This document shows positions 7,751 to 16,630 of a stretch of 55,648 nt of DNA, piece by piece. The stretch lies in contig NZ_BILY01000045.1 in assembly GCF_004000805.1 (NCBI RefSeq), positions 1 through 55,648 on the forward strand, given 5' to 3'. This stretch comes from Paenibacillus glycanilyticus NBRC 16618 (GTDB taxonomy: Bacteria > Bacillota > Bacilli > Paenibacillales > Paenibacillaceae). The stretch's first letter is position 1; every line of letters starts with the position of its first letter. The notes under the pieces are model-generated. The model did no database searches and was not told the DNA's origin. It worked only from the letters and a program-made list of their open reading frames with translations. The translations under genes and the position numbers were made by a program.

Positions 7751-9535
7751 ATGCGTATTAATCACAATATTGCAGCTCTTAACACTCTGAGCCAGCTGAA
7801 CAACGCTTCTAGCGCTCAAAGTAAATCGATGGAAAAACTGTCTTCCGGTCTTCGTATCAACCGTGCAGGTGACGATGCAGCTGGTCTGGCAATTTCCGAA
7901 AAAATGCGTGGCCAAATCCGCGGTCTGGACATGGCTGCTAAAAACTCGCAAGACGGTATTTCCCTTATCCAAACAGCTGAGGGCGCACTGAGCGAAACTC
8001 ACAGCATTCTGCAACGTATGCGCGAGCTGGCTAACCAATCCGCAAACGGTACAAACACAGATGCTGACCGTGGTGCATTGCAAGACGAAATGAACCAATT
8101 GACTTCCGAAATCAACCGTATCGGCAATACAACTGAGTTCAATACTCAAAAATTGCTTCAAGGTGATGGAAAAGCTAACCTGGCTAAAACAGGCCTTGCT
8201 GCAACAACATCTACTGCTGGTGCAACTACTTACAATCAAGCTTCGCAATCGACAACCCTGGGAGCATTAGTAGCTGCTACCGATACTGGGAAATCCGCAA
8301 CGTTTACATTGAATGGCCAACAAATTAAAGTGAACTTTGTACAAGATACATCAATTACAAATAACTCTGCTTCGGTAGATACTACCAATGCGACTGCAAA
8401 TGAAATTACAATTAAGCTTAATGGTACTGTTACTGCAGCTAATAGCGGAACTGCATTGAGCTCTGCTTTAAATGCTGTTATCGGGAAAAATAGTGAATTA
8501 GCAGGTAATTTCTCCGCATCTGATGCAGCAGGTGTACTTACAGTAGCTGCAACTTCGACAGGAAATGCAAAAGGTGATGCAGGTAAAATTGCTGCTATTA
8601 GTTTCTCGGCTGCATTAACTAACGCCCCTACAGCCGGTGGACTTGCTGCGGTTGGTACAACTGTTAATACTCAAGAAGTTCAAACAATTGACTTCGCATC
8701 TTTAAATGGTGCAGGTGTTGGTGCAGCTGATACTACAACGGATGCAGCTCTTAAAGCTCTTGTAGGTAAAGGCATGACTATCGCTGGACAACAAATCGAA
8801 TTCTACAACGCTAACGATGGCGAATATAAAGGCAGTGCAATTGGCGTTAACATCAGCACTGCTTTAGCAAATGCTGAAGCAGCTGACGGCGACAAAGTTA
8901 AAGAACTTGTTAAAAACATTGCAGCTCAAATCGGCTCGAAAGTTCCTGGCGTTACAATTGCTCAAGACGCAACAACTGCAACTAAACTGAACATCACTGA
9001 TGCTACTTATGTAGGTGCAGACGGCAAAGGTAAAATTGCAATCACTGACGGTGGAGTACAAAAAGATTTCGCTACTTCCTTCCAAATTGGAGCTAACACT
9101 GGCCAATCCATGAGCCTTGAAATCTCCGATATGCGTTCCAATGCCCTGGGCATCACTGGTAAAGCTGGAGATGCAGGCTTCACAAAAGCTAACTCCGTTA
9201 CTAACGGTACAGATGACGTTAAGAACGAAGCTGCACTGAATATCTCCACTAAAGAAGATGCTGCAAAATCTATCGCGATTCTTGACAAAGCAACTGCTTC
9301 CGTATCCAGCGAACGTTCCAAACTGGGTGCTGTTCAAAACCGTCTGGAGCACACGATCAACAACCTGGGTACAGCTTCCGAGAACCTGACTGCTGCTGAA
9401 TCCCGTATCCGTGACGTTGATATGGCGAAAGAAATGATGGAGCAAACGAAGAACTCGATCCTTGCACAAGCTGCTCAAGCTATGCTTGCTCAAGCGAACC
9501 AACAGCCGCAAGGCGTACTTCAACTTCTCCGTTAA
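7751..9535 (+). CDS. hag: Flagellin (large, with long central variable domain)
   Basis: Filament subunit, exported through the flagellar apparatus. Conserved N-terminal D0/D1 region (MRINHNIAALNTLSQLNNAS, SSGLRINRAGDDAAGLAISE, about residues 1-140) and C-terminal D1/D0 region (about 505-594, ending ANQQPQGVLQLLR). Between them lie roughly 360 residues rich in A, T, G and N that form a surface-exposed domain; B. subtilis Hag (about 304 aa) lacks most of it. The ends use a narrow, highly expressed codon set. Bases from about 8230 to 8720 are visibly more AT-rich, which hints at separate evolution of the exposed part. Flanked by a sigma-D promoter with CsrA sites and by a strong terminator. Confidence 0.97.
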   Translation: MRINHNIAALNTLSQLNNASSAQSKSMEKLSSGLRINRAGDDAAGLAISEKMRGQIRGLDMAAKNSQDGISLIQTAEGALSETHSILQRMRELANQSANGTNTDADRGALQDEMNQLTSEINRIGNTTEFNTQKLLQGDGKANLAKTGLAATTSTAGATTYNQASQSTTLGALVAATDTGKSATFTLNGQQIKVNFVQDTSITNNSASVDTTNATANEITIKLNGTVTAANSGTALSSALNAVIGKNSELAGNFSASDAAGVLTVAATSTGNAKGDAGKIAAISFSAALTNAPTAGGLAAVGTTVNTQEVQTIDFASLNGAGVGAADTTTDAALKALVGKGMTIAGQQIEFYNANDGEYKGSAIGVNISTALANAEAADGDKVKELVKNIAAQIGSKVPGVTIAQDATTATKLNITDATYVGADGKGKIAITDGGVQKDFATSFQIGANTGQSMSLEISDMRSNALGITGKAGDAGFTKANSVTNGTDDVKNEAALNISTKEDAAKSIAILDKATASVSSERSKLGAVQNRLEHTINNLGTASENLTAAESRIRDVDMAKEMMEQTKNSILAQAAQAMLAQANQQPQGVLQLLR

Positions 9536-9558
9536 TTTTTAACCATAACGGAATTAAG

Positions 9559-9590
9559 AGAGACCTTAGGCGACTAAGGTCTCTTTTTTA
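9559..9590 (+). terminator. Strong intrinsic terminator of hag
   Basis: Perfect 11-bp stem AGAGACCTTAG/CTAAGGTCTCT with a GCGA loop and six T. It closes the highly expressed flagellin transcript. Confidence 0.93.
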
Positions 9591-9614
9591 TAGGGCTTAC
9601 TTGCAAAATACCTA

Positions 9615-9642
9615 TAATAATCGCTTTTTCATATGCCGATAT
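9615..9642 (+). promoter_or_regulatory. Sigma-D-type promoter of flaG-fliD-fliS-fliT
   Basis: A perfect sigma-D -10 element GCCGATAT (9635-9642) with TAAT 16 nt upstream (9615-9618) in place of TAAA. It lies 36 nt before flaG and right after the hag terminator, so the filament-cap genes can form their own sigma-D transcript. Overlapping sigma-A-like sequences are weaker. Confidence 0.72.
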
Positions 9643-9678
9643 AATAGGTAACCTCAATCTGGCAGGAGGAAAATTCGG

Positions 9679-10104
9679 ATGAGTTCAAATTTCTCTATCT
9701 CAGGATCGAATTTTCCATCGGAACGAATTTCAGCATCTGAAGCACCAAAGAGTATTCCAAGCAAAGAAGATTATGCGGAAACTTCGGTACAGATGGAAGC
9801 AGCTGCTCAAGGGGCGCCCACCTATAACAGCTTTGAAGATGTTAAGATGGCGGAGTTGCGCGGTGAAAAGATAAGCATCGGTGAGCAGCAGTTATTCAAA
9901 AATATTGAGCAGGCTGTTAAGGCTATGCGCGGAAGGCCAACGGAACTGCAATTCGATGTACACAAAAAAACCCATCTTGTCGCAGTAAAGGTGAAGGATA
10001 AAGAAACGGGCGAAGTGTTAAGAGAAATCCCGCCGGAGAAATCGCTGGACTTTATCGCAAAGCTATGGGAAATGGCAGGCTTAATTGTTGACGAGAAACG
10101 GTAA
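9679..10104 (+). CDS. flaG: FlaG family flagellar protein
   Basis: 141-aa protein with the C-terminal FlaG domain (TELQFDVHKKTHLVAVKVKD, then TGEVLREIPPEKSLDF). The N-terminal half is polar and low-complexity. FlaG is linked to filament length and cap assembly and usually precedes fliD, as here. ATG behind GGAGGAAA. The exact biochemical role is not settled in the family. Confidence 0.9.
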   Translation: MSSNFSISGSNFPSERISASEAPKSIPSKEDYAETSVQMEAAAQGAPTYNSFEDVKMAELRGEKISIGEQQLFKNIEQAVKAMRGRPTELQFDVHKKTHLVAVKVKDKETGEVLREIPPEKSLDFIAKLWEMAGLIVDEKR

Positions 10105-10122
10105 CGATCAGGAGGGATAAGA

Positions 10123-11904
10123 GTGAGTACTTTACGTGTAACCGGATTAGCATCGGGTATGGATTATGAAAGCATGATTAAACAGATCATGGATGCCCAG
10201 CGCGTCCCACTAGACAAGCTCAACCAGAAGAAGCAGATTAACCAGTGGAAGCAGGACGATTATCGGGCGATCAATAACAAGATTCTGGATTTTAAAAATG
10301 CTGCATTCGATATGAAGCTGCAATCCGCTTATTTGACGAAAACTGCTTCTTCCTCAAATACAAATGTCGCTACGGTAACAGGAACGGCGACAGCGATTGA
10401 AGGTTCATACACCTTGCAAGTTGAACAACTGGCCAAATCAGCTACGCTTAAGAGCGGAACTTTAACGGGCGCAACCATTGGTAAGGATACAACGATTACC
10501 GTCAATGGCGTTAATGTTGAAGTTAAGAGCGCAGATACCTATCAGGATCTGGCCAATAAGATCAATGCGGAGTCCGTAAAAACAGGGGTAAAGGTTGCTT
10601 ACGATTCTACTTTAAAAACAATGTTCTTCTCCTCTACCAAAACAGGTGCGGCTGCGGACATTGATCTAAGAGGCGCGGATGTAACCTCCATCTTAGGCGT
10701 ATCCACCAACGGTACGGCAACAACGACAACGGGAAATGTTAAGTTGGCTGCAGATACTTCGTTGGCCTCTTTAGCTGGCAAATCCATCTCTCTAACAATT
10801 GATGGTCAAGCCGCACCATTCAAGTTCGACATTACTTCCACCACAACGGTTGGAGATCTGATGACCAAGATGAATGACTCGTTAAAGAATACGGGCGTCT
10901 CCGTATCTTTGAACTCGGATGGCAACCTGGTTGTTGATAACCCGGTTAAAAGCAAAGCGATTGATTTCACTACAGGTTCGGATACAACAGTTTTGGATGC
11001 TTTAGGCTTAACGGGAGCAACAAACAAGGATACGGCATCCGTTTATCAAACGGGCCAAAACGCTAAAGTGAAGTTTAACGGCGTAGAAGGCGAATACGAC
11101 TCAAACACTTTCACAATCGCCGGCCTGAGCATTACGGCGAAGTCGGAAGGGTCTGACGTAACAAACATTGGTGTTACACAGGACGTTGATTCTGTTTTTA
11201 ACAAAATCAAATCCTTCGTAGATAAGTATAATGATCTGATCAGCTCGATCAACTCGGAATTATCTGAAGAGAAGTATCGCGATTATTCTCCGCTGACCGA
11301 CGCTCAGAAGAAAGAAATGACCGATGATCAGATTAAGCAATGGGAAGACAAAGCAAAAAGTGGTATGCTGGCTAATGATTCCGTTCTTACATCAAGCCTG
11401 TATTCGATGAGACAAGCTTTTTCTTCTTCTATTAGCGGTATGGCGTCCGGGCAATTAAAGAACTTATCCGATATTGGTATTTCAAGCTCATTAATTAGTG
11501 GGACGGCTGTTAGCGGCAGCTACATGGACAAAGGTAAGTTGTACATTGACGAGACGAAGTTAAAACAAATGATTGCAGAGAAACCGGATGAAGTCATGGC
11601 TTTGTTCACCGCAGACGATAAAGATAGTAAATCTACTGCCGGAGACGGTGTCGCAACAAGGCTGTACAATCAAACAAGCGCCATATTTAGCCAGATTGTT
11701 GATAAAGCTGGGACAAGCACTTCCGTTAAGAATACATTTGTCCTTGGTAAAGAATCACTTGACCTGGATAAGCAGATTTCAGCTTTATCCACCAAGTTGG
11801 CTGATATGGAAGACAGGTACTACAACCAATTTACCGCAATGGAAAAATACATCAGTCAGATGAACGCTCGCAGTAGTAGCTTAGCATCATTGTTAGGAGG
11901 CTAA
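10123..11904 (+). CDS. fliD: Flagellar filament cap protein FliD
   Basis: Distal cap that guides flagellin polymerisation. N-terminal FliD domain (LRVTGLASGMDYESMIKQIM) and C-terminal coiled-coil helices (LSTKLADMEDRYYNQFTAME). Between them are immunoglobulin-like, threonine-rich repeats including flagellin hook-IN-type segments. 593 aa, longer than B. subtilis FliD (about 498), the extra length being in the middle. Start is GTG at 10123 behind AGGAGGG, 18 nt after flaG. Confidence 0.95.
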   Translation: MSTLRVTGLASGMDYESMIKQIMDAQRVPLDKLNQKKQINQWKQDDYRAINNKILDFKNAAFDMKLQSAYLTKTASSSNTNVATVTGTATAIEGSYTLQVEQLAKSATLKSGTLTGATIGKDTTITVNGVNVEVKSADTYQDLANKINAESVKTGVKVAYDSTLKTMFFSSTKTGAAADIDLRGADVTSILGVSTNGTATTTTGNVKLAADTSLASLAGKSISLTIDGQAAPFKFDITSTTTVGDLMTKMNDSLKNTGVSVSLNSDGNLVVDNPVKSKAIDFTTGSDTTVLDALGLTGATNKDTASVYQTGQNAKVKFNGVEGEYDSNTFTIAGLSITAKSEGSDVTNIGVTQDVDSVFNKIKSFVDKYNDLISSINSELSEEKYRDYSPLTDAQKKEMTDDQIKQWEDKAKSGMLANDSVLTSSLYSMRQAFSSSISGMASGQLKNLSDIGISSSLISGTAVSGSYMDKGKLYIDETKLKQMIAEKPDEVMALFTADDKDSKSTAGDGVATRLYNQTSAIFSQIVDKAGTSTSVKNTFVLGKESLDLDKQISALSTKLADMEDRYYNQFTAMEKYISQMNARSSSLASLLGG

Positions 11905-11910
11905 TAACCT

Positions 11911-12336
11911 ATGCAATACCAACCGCGCAATCCATACATGCAGACATCGGTTCAGACGGCTAATCCGGCTGCTTTGCTTATCATGCTTTATGACGGGGCG
12001 ATTCGTTTCTGCCGTCAGGGCATTGAAGCTCTCAAAGAGCGGCGGAATGCGGATGCGCATACGAGTCTCATGAAGACGCAGGAAATCATTAGCGAGTTCA
12101 TTATTACCCTGGACCGTTCGAATCCGGTATCGGAAAGCTTGCTGCTGCTTTACGATTATTTCAACCACCGGTTAATCGAAGCCAATACCCGGAAGGATGC
12201 CGCACCGGCCGAAGAGGTGCTTGGGCACCTGATCGACCTGAAGGCAACGTGGGTGGAAGCGGCCAAGCAAGTCAATCAAATGGCGGGACAAGCTAATGGA
12301 AGCTCTTTTACAGCGACTCATTCTACTGTCGTCTAA
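11911..12336 (+). CDS. fliS: Flagellin-specific chaperone FliS
   Basis: Cytoplasmic chaperone that binds the flagellin C-terminus and delivers it for export. 141 aa, helical, with family features: NPYMQTSVQTANPAALLIML, YDGAIRFCRQGIEALKER, and a central TSLMKTQEIISEFIITLD. Start ATG behind TTAGGAGG, 6 nt after fliD. Its 3' end overlaps fliT by 41 nt, so the two are probably translationally coupled. Confidence 0.95.
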   Translation: MQYQPRNPYMQTSVQTANPAALLIMLYDGAIRFCRQGIEALKERRNADAHTSLMKTQEIISEFIITLDRSNPVSESLLLLYDYFNHRLIEANTRKDAAPAEEVLGHLIDLKATWVEAAKQVNQMAGQANGSSFTATHSTVV

Positions 12337-12634
12337 TTTGGTTGAGCGGTTGGACAGCGCCGATCTGGAACAGTTCGACGAGTACATGCGGCAGCGAGAA
12401 GAACTGTTCCTGGAGCTGGAGCAGCTGGTTGTCCCGGCGGAGCAAATGGCCGTGCTCCGGCTGGAAGCCGACCGGTTAATTTCCATCGAGTCCGTGATCG
12501 TGGCGAGGATGGTTACGCTTCGTGACGAAGCGAGGCAGCAATGGGACAAAATCCAGCAGGGACGCCGTTCCCAGGCTAGATACGACTCTGCTTACGGCGG
12601 CGGAGACAGCCTTTTTTTTGACGCCAGAAGGTAG
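12296..12634 (+). CDS. fliT: FliT-like flagellar protein
   Basis: 112-aa helical, E/Q/L-rich protein after fliS, the usual site of FliT, the chaperone of FliD. The sequence shows only the general pattern (an N-terminal helix with LLSSNLVERLDSADLEQFDE and a basic, glycine-containing tail). The assignment rests on position, size and helical character. It starts inside fliS (41-nt overlap) with a poor ribosome site, so translation likely depends on fliS. Confidence 0.75.
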   Translation: MEALLQRLILLSSNLVERLDSADLEQFDEYMRQREELFLELEQLVVPAEQMAVLRLEADRLISIESVIVARMVTLRDEARQQWDKIQQGRRSQARYDSAYGGGDSLFFDARR

Positions 12635-12679
12635 AAAATGGGGCTGTCTAAAAAAAATGTATTCGCTTACAAGGAAATA

Positions 12680-12709
12680 TTGACAATAGTGTGTCAATGG
12701 TGGTATATT
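12680..12709 (+). promoter_or_regulatory. Promoter of the cold-shock gene with palindrome over the -35
   Basis: TTGACA (12680-12685), an 18-nt spacer, then TATATT (12704-12709). The -35 lies in a perfect inverted repeat ATTGACA-N6-TGTCAAT (12679-12698) that could be an operator. The predicted leader is about 60 nt. Confidence 0.7.
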
Positions 12710-12775
12710 CGACTTGTGGGCCATAACATAACTAAGACGCCTCACAGTATTTGAAGATGAAGGGACTGTTTATGT

Positions 12776-12973
12776 ATGCAAGGTAAAGTTAAATGGTTTA
12801 ACGCAGAGAAAGGTTATGGATTTATCGAGACTGAACAAGGCGGCGACGTATTCGTTCATTTCTCCGCAATCCAAGCTGAAGGCTTCAAAACGCTCGAAGA
12901 AGGCCAAGCGGTTGAATTCGACATCGTAGAAGGCGCTCGCGGTCCACAAGCTGCAAACGTAGTCAAACTGTAA
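12776..12973 (+). CDS. Cold-shock domain protein (CspA/CspB type)
   Basis: 65-aa single-stranded nucleic-acid-binding beta-barrel that acts as an RNA chaperone. Both RNA-binding motifs are present (RNP1 KGYGFIE, RNP2 VFVHF), along with MQGKVKWFNAEKGYG and the C-terminal GPQAANVVKL. Length and sequence fit the family exactly. ATG about 10 nt after AAGGGA. Own promoter and terminator make it monocistronic. Which paralogue (CspB, C or D) it matches cannot be told. Confidence 0.96.
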   Translation: MQGKVKWFNAEKGYGFIETEQGGDVFVHFSAIQAEGFKTLEEGQAVEFDIVEGARGPQAANVVKL

Positions 12974-13031
12974 TCATCTAGGCTGACTCATTCAGCCACA
13001 TTATATGGTTCGATTGACAAGTGCCTATTCT

Positions 13032-13063
13032 AAGCTCCGGGAAACCGGGGCTTTTCATTTTTT
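13032..13063 (+). terminator. Terminator of the cold-shock gene
   Basis: Stem AAGCTCCGG/CCGGGGCTT (9 bp, one wobble) with GAAA tetraloop, followed by TTCATTTTTT. Confidence 0.88.
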
Positions 13064-13179
13064 GTAGCCCCTTTTTAACTGTCATGATCCATAGCTTATC
13101 CACATATTAATGAAGAAACAGATTCAGGCCGATCCTTCGAATATATTATCTGAAAATTCATAATAAATAAAAAACTATT

Positions 13180-13208
13180 TTGAAATAGGCTACAGCCTAT
13201 GTTATAAT
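13180..13208 (+). promoter_or_regulatory. Promoter of hpf with palindrome in the spacer
   Basis: TTGAAA (13180-13185), a 17-nt spacer, then TATAAT (13203-13208), a good sigma-A promoter. The spacer holds a palindrome ATAGGCT-AC-AGCCTAT (13185-13200), well placed for a repressor or a spacer-distorting activator. The hpf start is 27 nt downstream. Confidence 0.75.
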
Positions 13209-13234
13209 AAGAATACGTAAAGGAGGAATGCCCC

Positions 13235-13783
13235 ATGAAATACATCATTCGAGGTCATCGTATTCAAGTGACAGAAGCTTTACGAGAGTATGCTGTGAAG
13301 AAGATCAGTCGATTGGAAAAGTATTTTGAAGCTCCTGCCTCCGAAACAACCGTCACGTTGTCTGTTACCAAAGGCAAACACGCGGTGGAAGTAACCATCC
13401 CGCTGGTCGGCGTCATGCTGAGGGCGGAAGACAAGAGCGAGGATATGTACTCCTCCATTGATGTTGTGGTGGACAAACTGGAACGTCAAATTCGCAAACA
13501 TAAGACTAAGATGAACCGTAAGTTCAGGCAAGAAAGTGGCGTCAAGGCTCTGTTCAAGGAAGGCATCAGCCAGACAGCCGTATCCGTTATGGATGAGGAA
13601 GACGAACTTGAGCTCGTCCGGACGAAGCGCTTTATGCTGAAGCCGATGGACGTTGAAGAAGCCATTTTACAAATGAACATGGTTGGACATAACTTCTTTG
13701 TATTCTCCAATATCGATAATAAGGAAGTGAACGTTGTTTATAAACGAAGCGACGGGAAATACGGCCTGATCGAGCAAGTATAA
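13235..13783 (+). CDS. hpf: Long-form ribosome hibernation promoting factor
   Basis: Binds the 30S decoding region and pairs ribosomes into inactive 100S dimers in stationary phase or stress. The N-terminal S30AE domain (MKYIIRGHRIQVTEALREYA, KHAVEVTIPLVGVMLRAED) is followed by a linker and the C-terminal dimerisation domain of the long form (RFMLKPMDVEEAILQMNMVG, HNFFVFSN). 182 aa, standard. ATG behind AAAGGAGG. Monocistronic between its own promoter and a terminator, next to secA as in B. subtilis. Confidence 0.97.
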   Translation: MKYIIRGHRIQVTEALREYAVKKISRLEKYFEAPASETTVTLSVTKGKHAVEVTIPLVGVMLRAEDKSEDMYSSIDVVVDKLERQIRKHKTKMNRKFRQESGVKALFKEGISQTAVSVMDEEDELELVRTKRFMLKPMDVEEAILQMNMVGHNFFVFSNIDNKEVNVVYKRSDGKYGLIEQV

Positions 13784-13835
13784 ATCTGAACCCAGCCATT
13801 ATTTCACCATTCTTACTTATTAAATTGCCAATCAC

Positions 13836-13866
13836 GGCCTTTTCTCCGACGGGGAAGAGGCCTTTT
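13836..13866 (+). terminator. Terminator of hpf
   Basis: 12-bp stem GGCCTTTTCTCC/GGGGAAGAGGCC (two wobbles) with a 3-nt loop and a short T run. Confidence 0.78.
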
Positions 13867-13910
13867 ATATGGATGTATACCTGCTTATTGCTGGAAATGA
13901 ACGCGATGCG

Positions 13911-13939
13911 TTGCGGGCGTCACGACAAACTGTTACAAT
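13911..13939 (+). promoter_or_regulatory. Probable promoter of secA
   Basis: TTGCGG (13911-13916), a 17-nt spacer, then TACAAT (13934-13939), 37 nt before the secA start and after the hpf terminator. Confidence 0.6.
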
Positions 13940-13976
13940 TTAAGGCAAACAGGCGTATTTATGAAAGGGGAAGACC

Positions 13977-16484
13977 ATGCTCGGACTAGTGAAAAAAATA
14001 TTCGGTGATGCGAACGAGCGCGAGGTCAAGCGTCTCACGCGTACGGTAGAAGAAATTAACGGACTTGAGTCCAAGATATCGCCGCTGTCAGACGATGAGC
14101 TGCGTAATAAAACGGAAGAGTTCAAGGGGCGTCTTGAAAAAGGCGAGGATATTGACTCGATTCTGCCGGAAGCTTTCGCGGTTGTGCGCGAAGCATCGAA
14201 GCGTACGCTTGGCATGCGCCATTTCGACGTACAGCTGATGGGTGGTATGGTGCTGCACGAAGGCAAGATCGCAGAGATGAGAACCGGTGAAGGTAAAACG
14301 CTCGTTGCGACGCTTCCTACTTATCTGAACGCGCTGCAAGGCAAAGGCGTACACGTTATTACGGTCAATGATTACCTTGCATCTCGCGACAGCCAGATCA
14401 TGGCTGAACTTTATAATTTCCTCGGACTGACTGTCGGCTGTAACCTGCATGGCTTGACGCATGAAGAGAAGCAAGAAGCTTATGCCTGCGATATTACTTA
14501 CGGAACCAATAATGAGTTCGGCTTTGACTATTTGCGCGATAACATGGTGCTGTACAAAGAGCAAATGGTTCAACGCCCGCTTTATTATGCAATCATAGAC
14601 GAAGTGGACTCCATCCTGGTCGACGAGGCGCGTACGCCGCTGATCATCTCCGGACAAGCACAAAAATCGACGGAGCTGTATTATGCCGCTGACCGTTTCG
14701 TCAGCCGTTTGAAAGAGGAAGAGGATTACACGGTTGATATTAAGCTTCGCAACGTAACGCTGACGGAAGCCGGCGTTGAGAAAGCGGAGAAAGCATTCGG
14801 CATCGAGAACTTATTCGATCATGCGAACGTAACGCTGAACCATCACGTGCAACAAGCGCTTAAAGCGCATGTCATCATGAAGCGCGACGTGGATTACGTG
14901 GTTAACGAAGACGAAGTCGTCATCGTTGACGAATTCACGGGCCGTCTGATGGCGGGCCGCCGTTACAGCGACGGTCTGCACCAAGCGATCGAAGCGAAGG
15001 AGCAGTTGAAGGTTCAGAACGAGAGCATGACGCTTGCGACGATTACGTTCCAGAACTACTTCCGTATGTACCGCAAGCTGTCGGGCATGACCGGTACGGC
15101 GAAGACGGAGGAAGAAGAGTTCAAACGGATCTACGGTCTCGAGGTTATTCAAATTCCGACAAACCGCGCTTTGATCCGTAAAGATATGCAGGACGTGGTC
15201 TACAAATCCGAGAATGGCAAGTTTAAAGCCGTTGTTGAGGAAATCGTAGAACGTCACAAGAAGAACCAGCCGGTACTCGTGGGTACAATCTCCATCGAGA
15301 ACTCGGAGCGTCTCTCCGACATGCTGAAAAAGCGCGGCGTGCAGCATAAAGTACTGAACGCGAAGTTCCATGCGGAGGAAGCGGAAATCATCTCCCGCGC
15401 GGGTCAAGCGGGCGCGGTTACGATCGCGACAAACATGGCGGGACGCGGTACGGACATTTTGCTCGGCGAAGGCGTTCATGACGTAGGCGGTCTGCACATT
15501 ATCGGTACGGAGCGCCACGAGAGCCGTCGTATCGACAACCAGCTGCGCGGTCGTGCCGGCCGTCAAGGCGACCCGGGCTCCTCGCAGTTCTATCTCTCCC
15601 TTGAGGATGAACTGATGCGCCGCTTTGGCGCGGAGAACATTATGGGAATGATGGACCGTCTGGGTCTGGAAGAAGACCAGCCGATCGAGAGCCGCCTCAT
15701 TACGCGTGCCGTTGAGTCCGCTCAGAAGCGCGTAGAGGGCAGCAACTTCGATACCCGTAAAGTCGTCTTGCAATATGACGACGTTATGAATCAGCAGCGT
15801 GAAGTGATTTACAAGCAGCGCCGTGACGTATTGTACTCGGAGAACATCCGCGAGATCGTTATGGAGATGATCGTACCGGTTATCGAGCATGTGGTTGAAG
15901 CCCATACGGAAGGCGATATTCCGGAAGAGTGGGATCTGCAGGAAATCGCGGATTACGCGAACTCGAACCTTCTCCCTGAAGATACCTTCTCGAAGGACGA
16001 TCTGTGGGGCAAAGAGAAGGAAGACATCATCGAGCTTATCAAGGATAAGGTTGTTGCTTATTACGATGAGCGCGAGGCTGAGCTTGGCGCCGAAACGATG
16101 CGCGAATTCGAGAAGGTTGTCGTACTGCGCGCGGTAGACAGCAAATGGATGGATCACATCGATGCGATGGATCAGCTCCGCCAAGGTATCCACCTCCGTG
16201 CATACGGCGGTACGGATCCGCTTCGCGAGTATCAGTTCGAAGGCTTCGAGATGTTTAAGGAAATGATCTACAGCATCCAGGAAGAAGTCGCGAAGTACAT
16301 CATGAAGGCACGCGTGGAGAGCAACCTGGAGCGTCAAGAGGTTGCGCAAGGCCAGACGACGACCAACAGCCCTGCGGAAGCGGAGAAACGCCCTGCGAAG
16401 CGCGAAGAGCGTACGGGACGAAACGACCTTTGCCCATGCGGCAGCGGCAAGAAATACAAAATGTGTCATGGCATGGGTAAGTAA
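13977..16484 (+). CDS. secA: Preprotein translocase ATPase SecA
   Basis: Motor of the general secretion pathway. It pushes unfolded preproteins through SecYEG at the membrane. 835 aa, the family length (B. subtilis 841). The order is right: Walker A RTGEGKTLVA near residue 102, the DEAD-like IDEVDSILVDEARTPLIISG near 207, NMAGRGTDILLG in the second motor domain, and a C-terminal zinc/SecB-type motif CPCGSGKKYKMCH. ATG behind GAAAGGGG. Monocistronic, with a strong terminator before prfB. Confidence 0.98.
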   Translation: MLGLVKKIFGDANEREVKRLTRTVEEINGLESKISPLSDDELRNKTEEFKGRLEKGEDIDSILPEAFAVVREASKRTLGMRHFDVQLMGGMVLHEGKIAEMRTGEGKTLVATLPTYLNALQGKGVHVITVNDYLASRDSQIMAELYNFLGLTVGCNLHGLTHEEKQEAYACDITYGTNNEFGFDYLRDNMVLYKEQMVQRPLYYAIIDEVDSILVDEARTPLIISGQAQKSTELYYAADRFVSRLKEEEDYTVDIKLRNVTLTEAGVEKAEKAFGIENLFDHANVTLNHHVQQALKAHVIMKRDVDYVVNEDEVVIVDEFTGRLMAGRRYSDGLHQAIEAKEQLKVQNESMTLATITFQNYFRMYRKLSGMTGTAKTEEEEFKRIYGLEVIQIPTNRALIRKDMQDVVYKSENGKFKAVVEEIVERHKKNQPVLVGTISIENSERLSDMLKKRGVQHKVLNAKFHAEEAEIISRAGQAGAVTIATNMAGRGTDILLGEGVHDVGGLHIIGTERHESRRIDNQLRGRAGRQGDPGSSQFYLSLEDELMRRFGAENIMGMMDRLGLEEDQPIESRLITRAVESAQKRVEGSNFDTRKVVLQYDDVMNQQREVIYKQRRDVLYSENIREIVMEMIVPVIEHVVEAHTEGDIPEEWDLQEIADYANSNLLPEDTFSKDDLWGKEKEDIIELIKDKVVAYYDEREAELGAETMREFEKVVVLRAVDSKWMDHIDAMDQLRQGIHLRAYGGTDPLREYQFEGFEMFKEMIYSIQEEVAKYIMKARVESNLERQEVAQGQTTTNSPAEAEKRPAKREERTGRNDLCPCGSGKKYKMCHGMGK

Positions 16485-16525
16485 CACCTGACCTAAGCCA
16501 TTCGCATAAGGTAACATACACGGTT

Positions 16526-16566
16526 AACGCGCCGGTCAGCCCATAGCGGGCGAACGGCGCGTTTTA
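16526..16566 (+). terminator. Terminator of secA
   Basis: Outer stem AACGCGCCG/CGGCGCGTT with an inner GCCC-ATAGC-GGGC hairpin and TTTT. Strong GC-rich intrinsic terminator. Confidence 0.85.
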
Positions 16567-16630
16567 TGCGGTCTGCACGGATTTACCGTGGCCTGGCCGC
16601 GCATACTTAATTTTGAGGTGAAGCTACGCG

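Noticed and set aside
12605..12650. GACAGCC/GGCTGTC hairpin at the fliT end, considered as terminator
   Set aside because: Followed by A rather than T on the plus strand and no T run on the minus strand.
14811..16517. 568-codon minus-strand open frame opposite secA
   Set aside because: Long only because of secA codon bias; the sequence has no family features and secA is certain.
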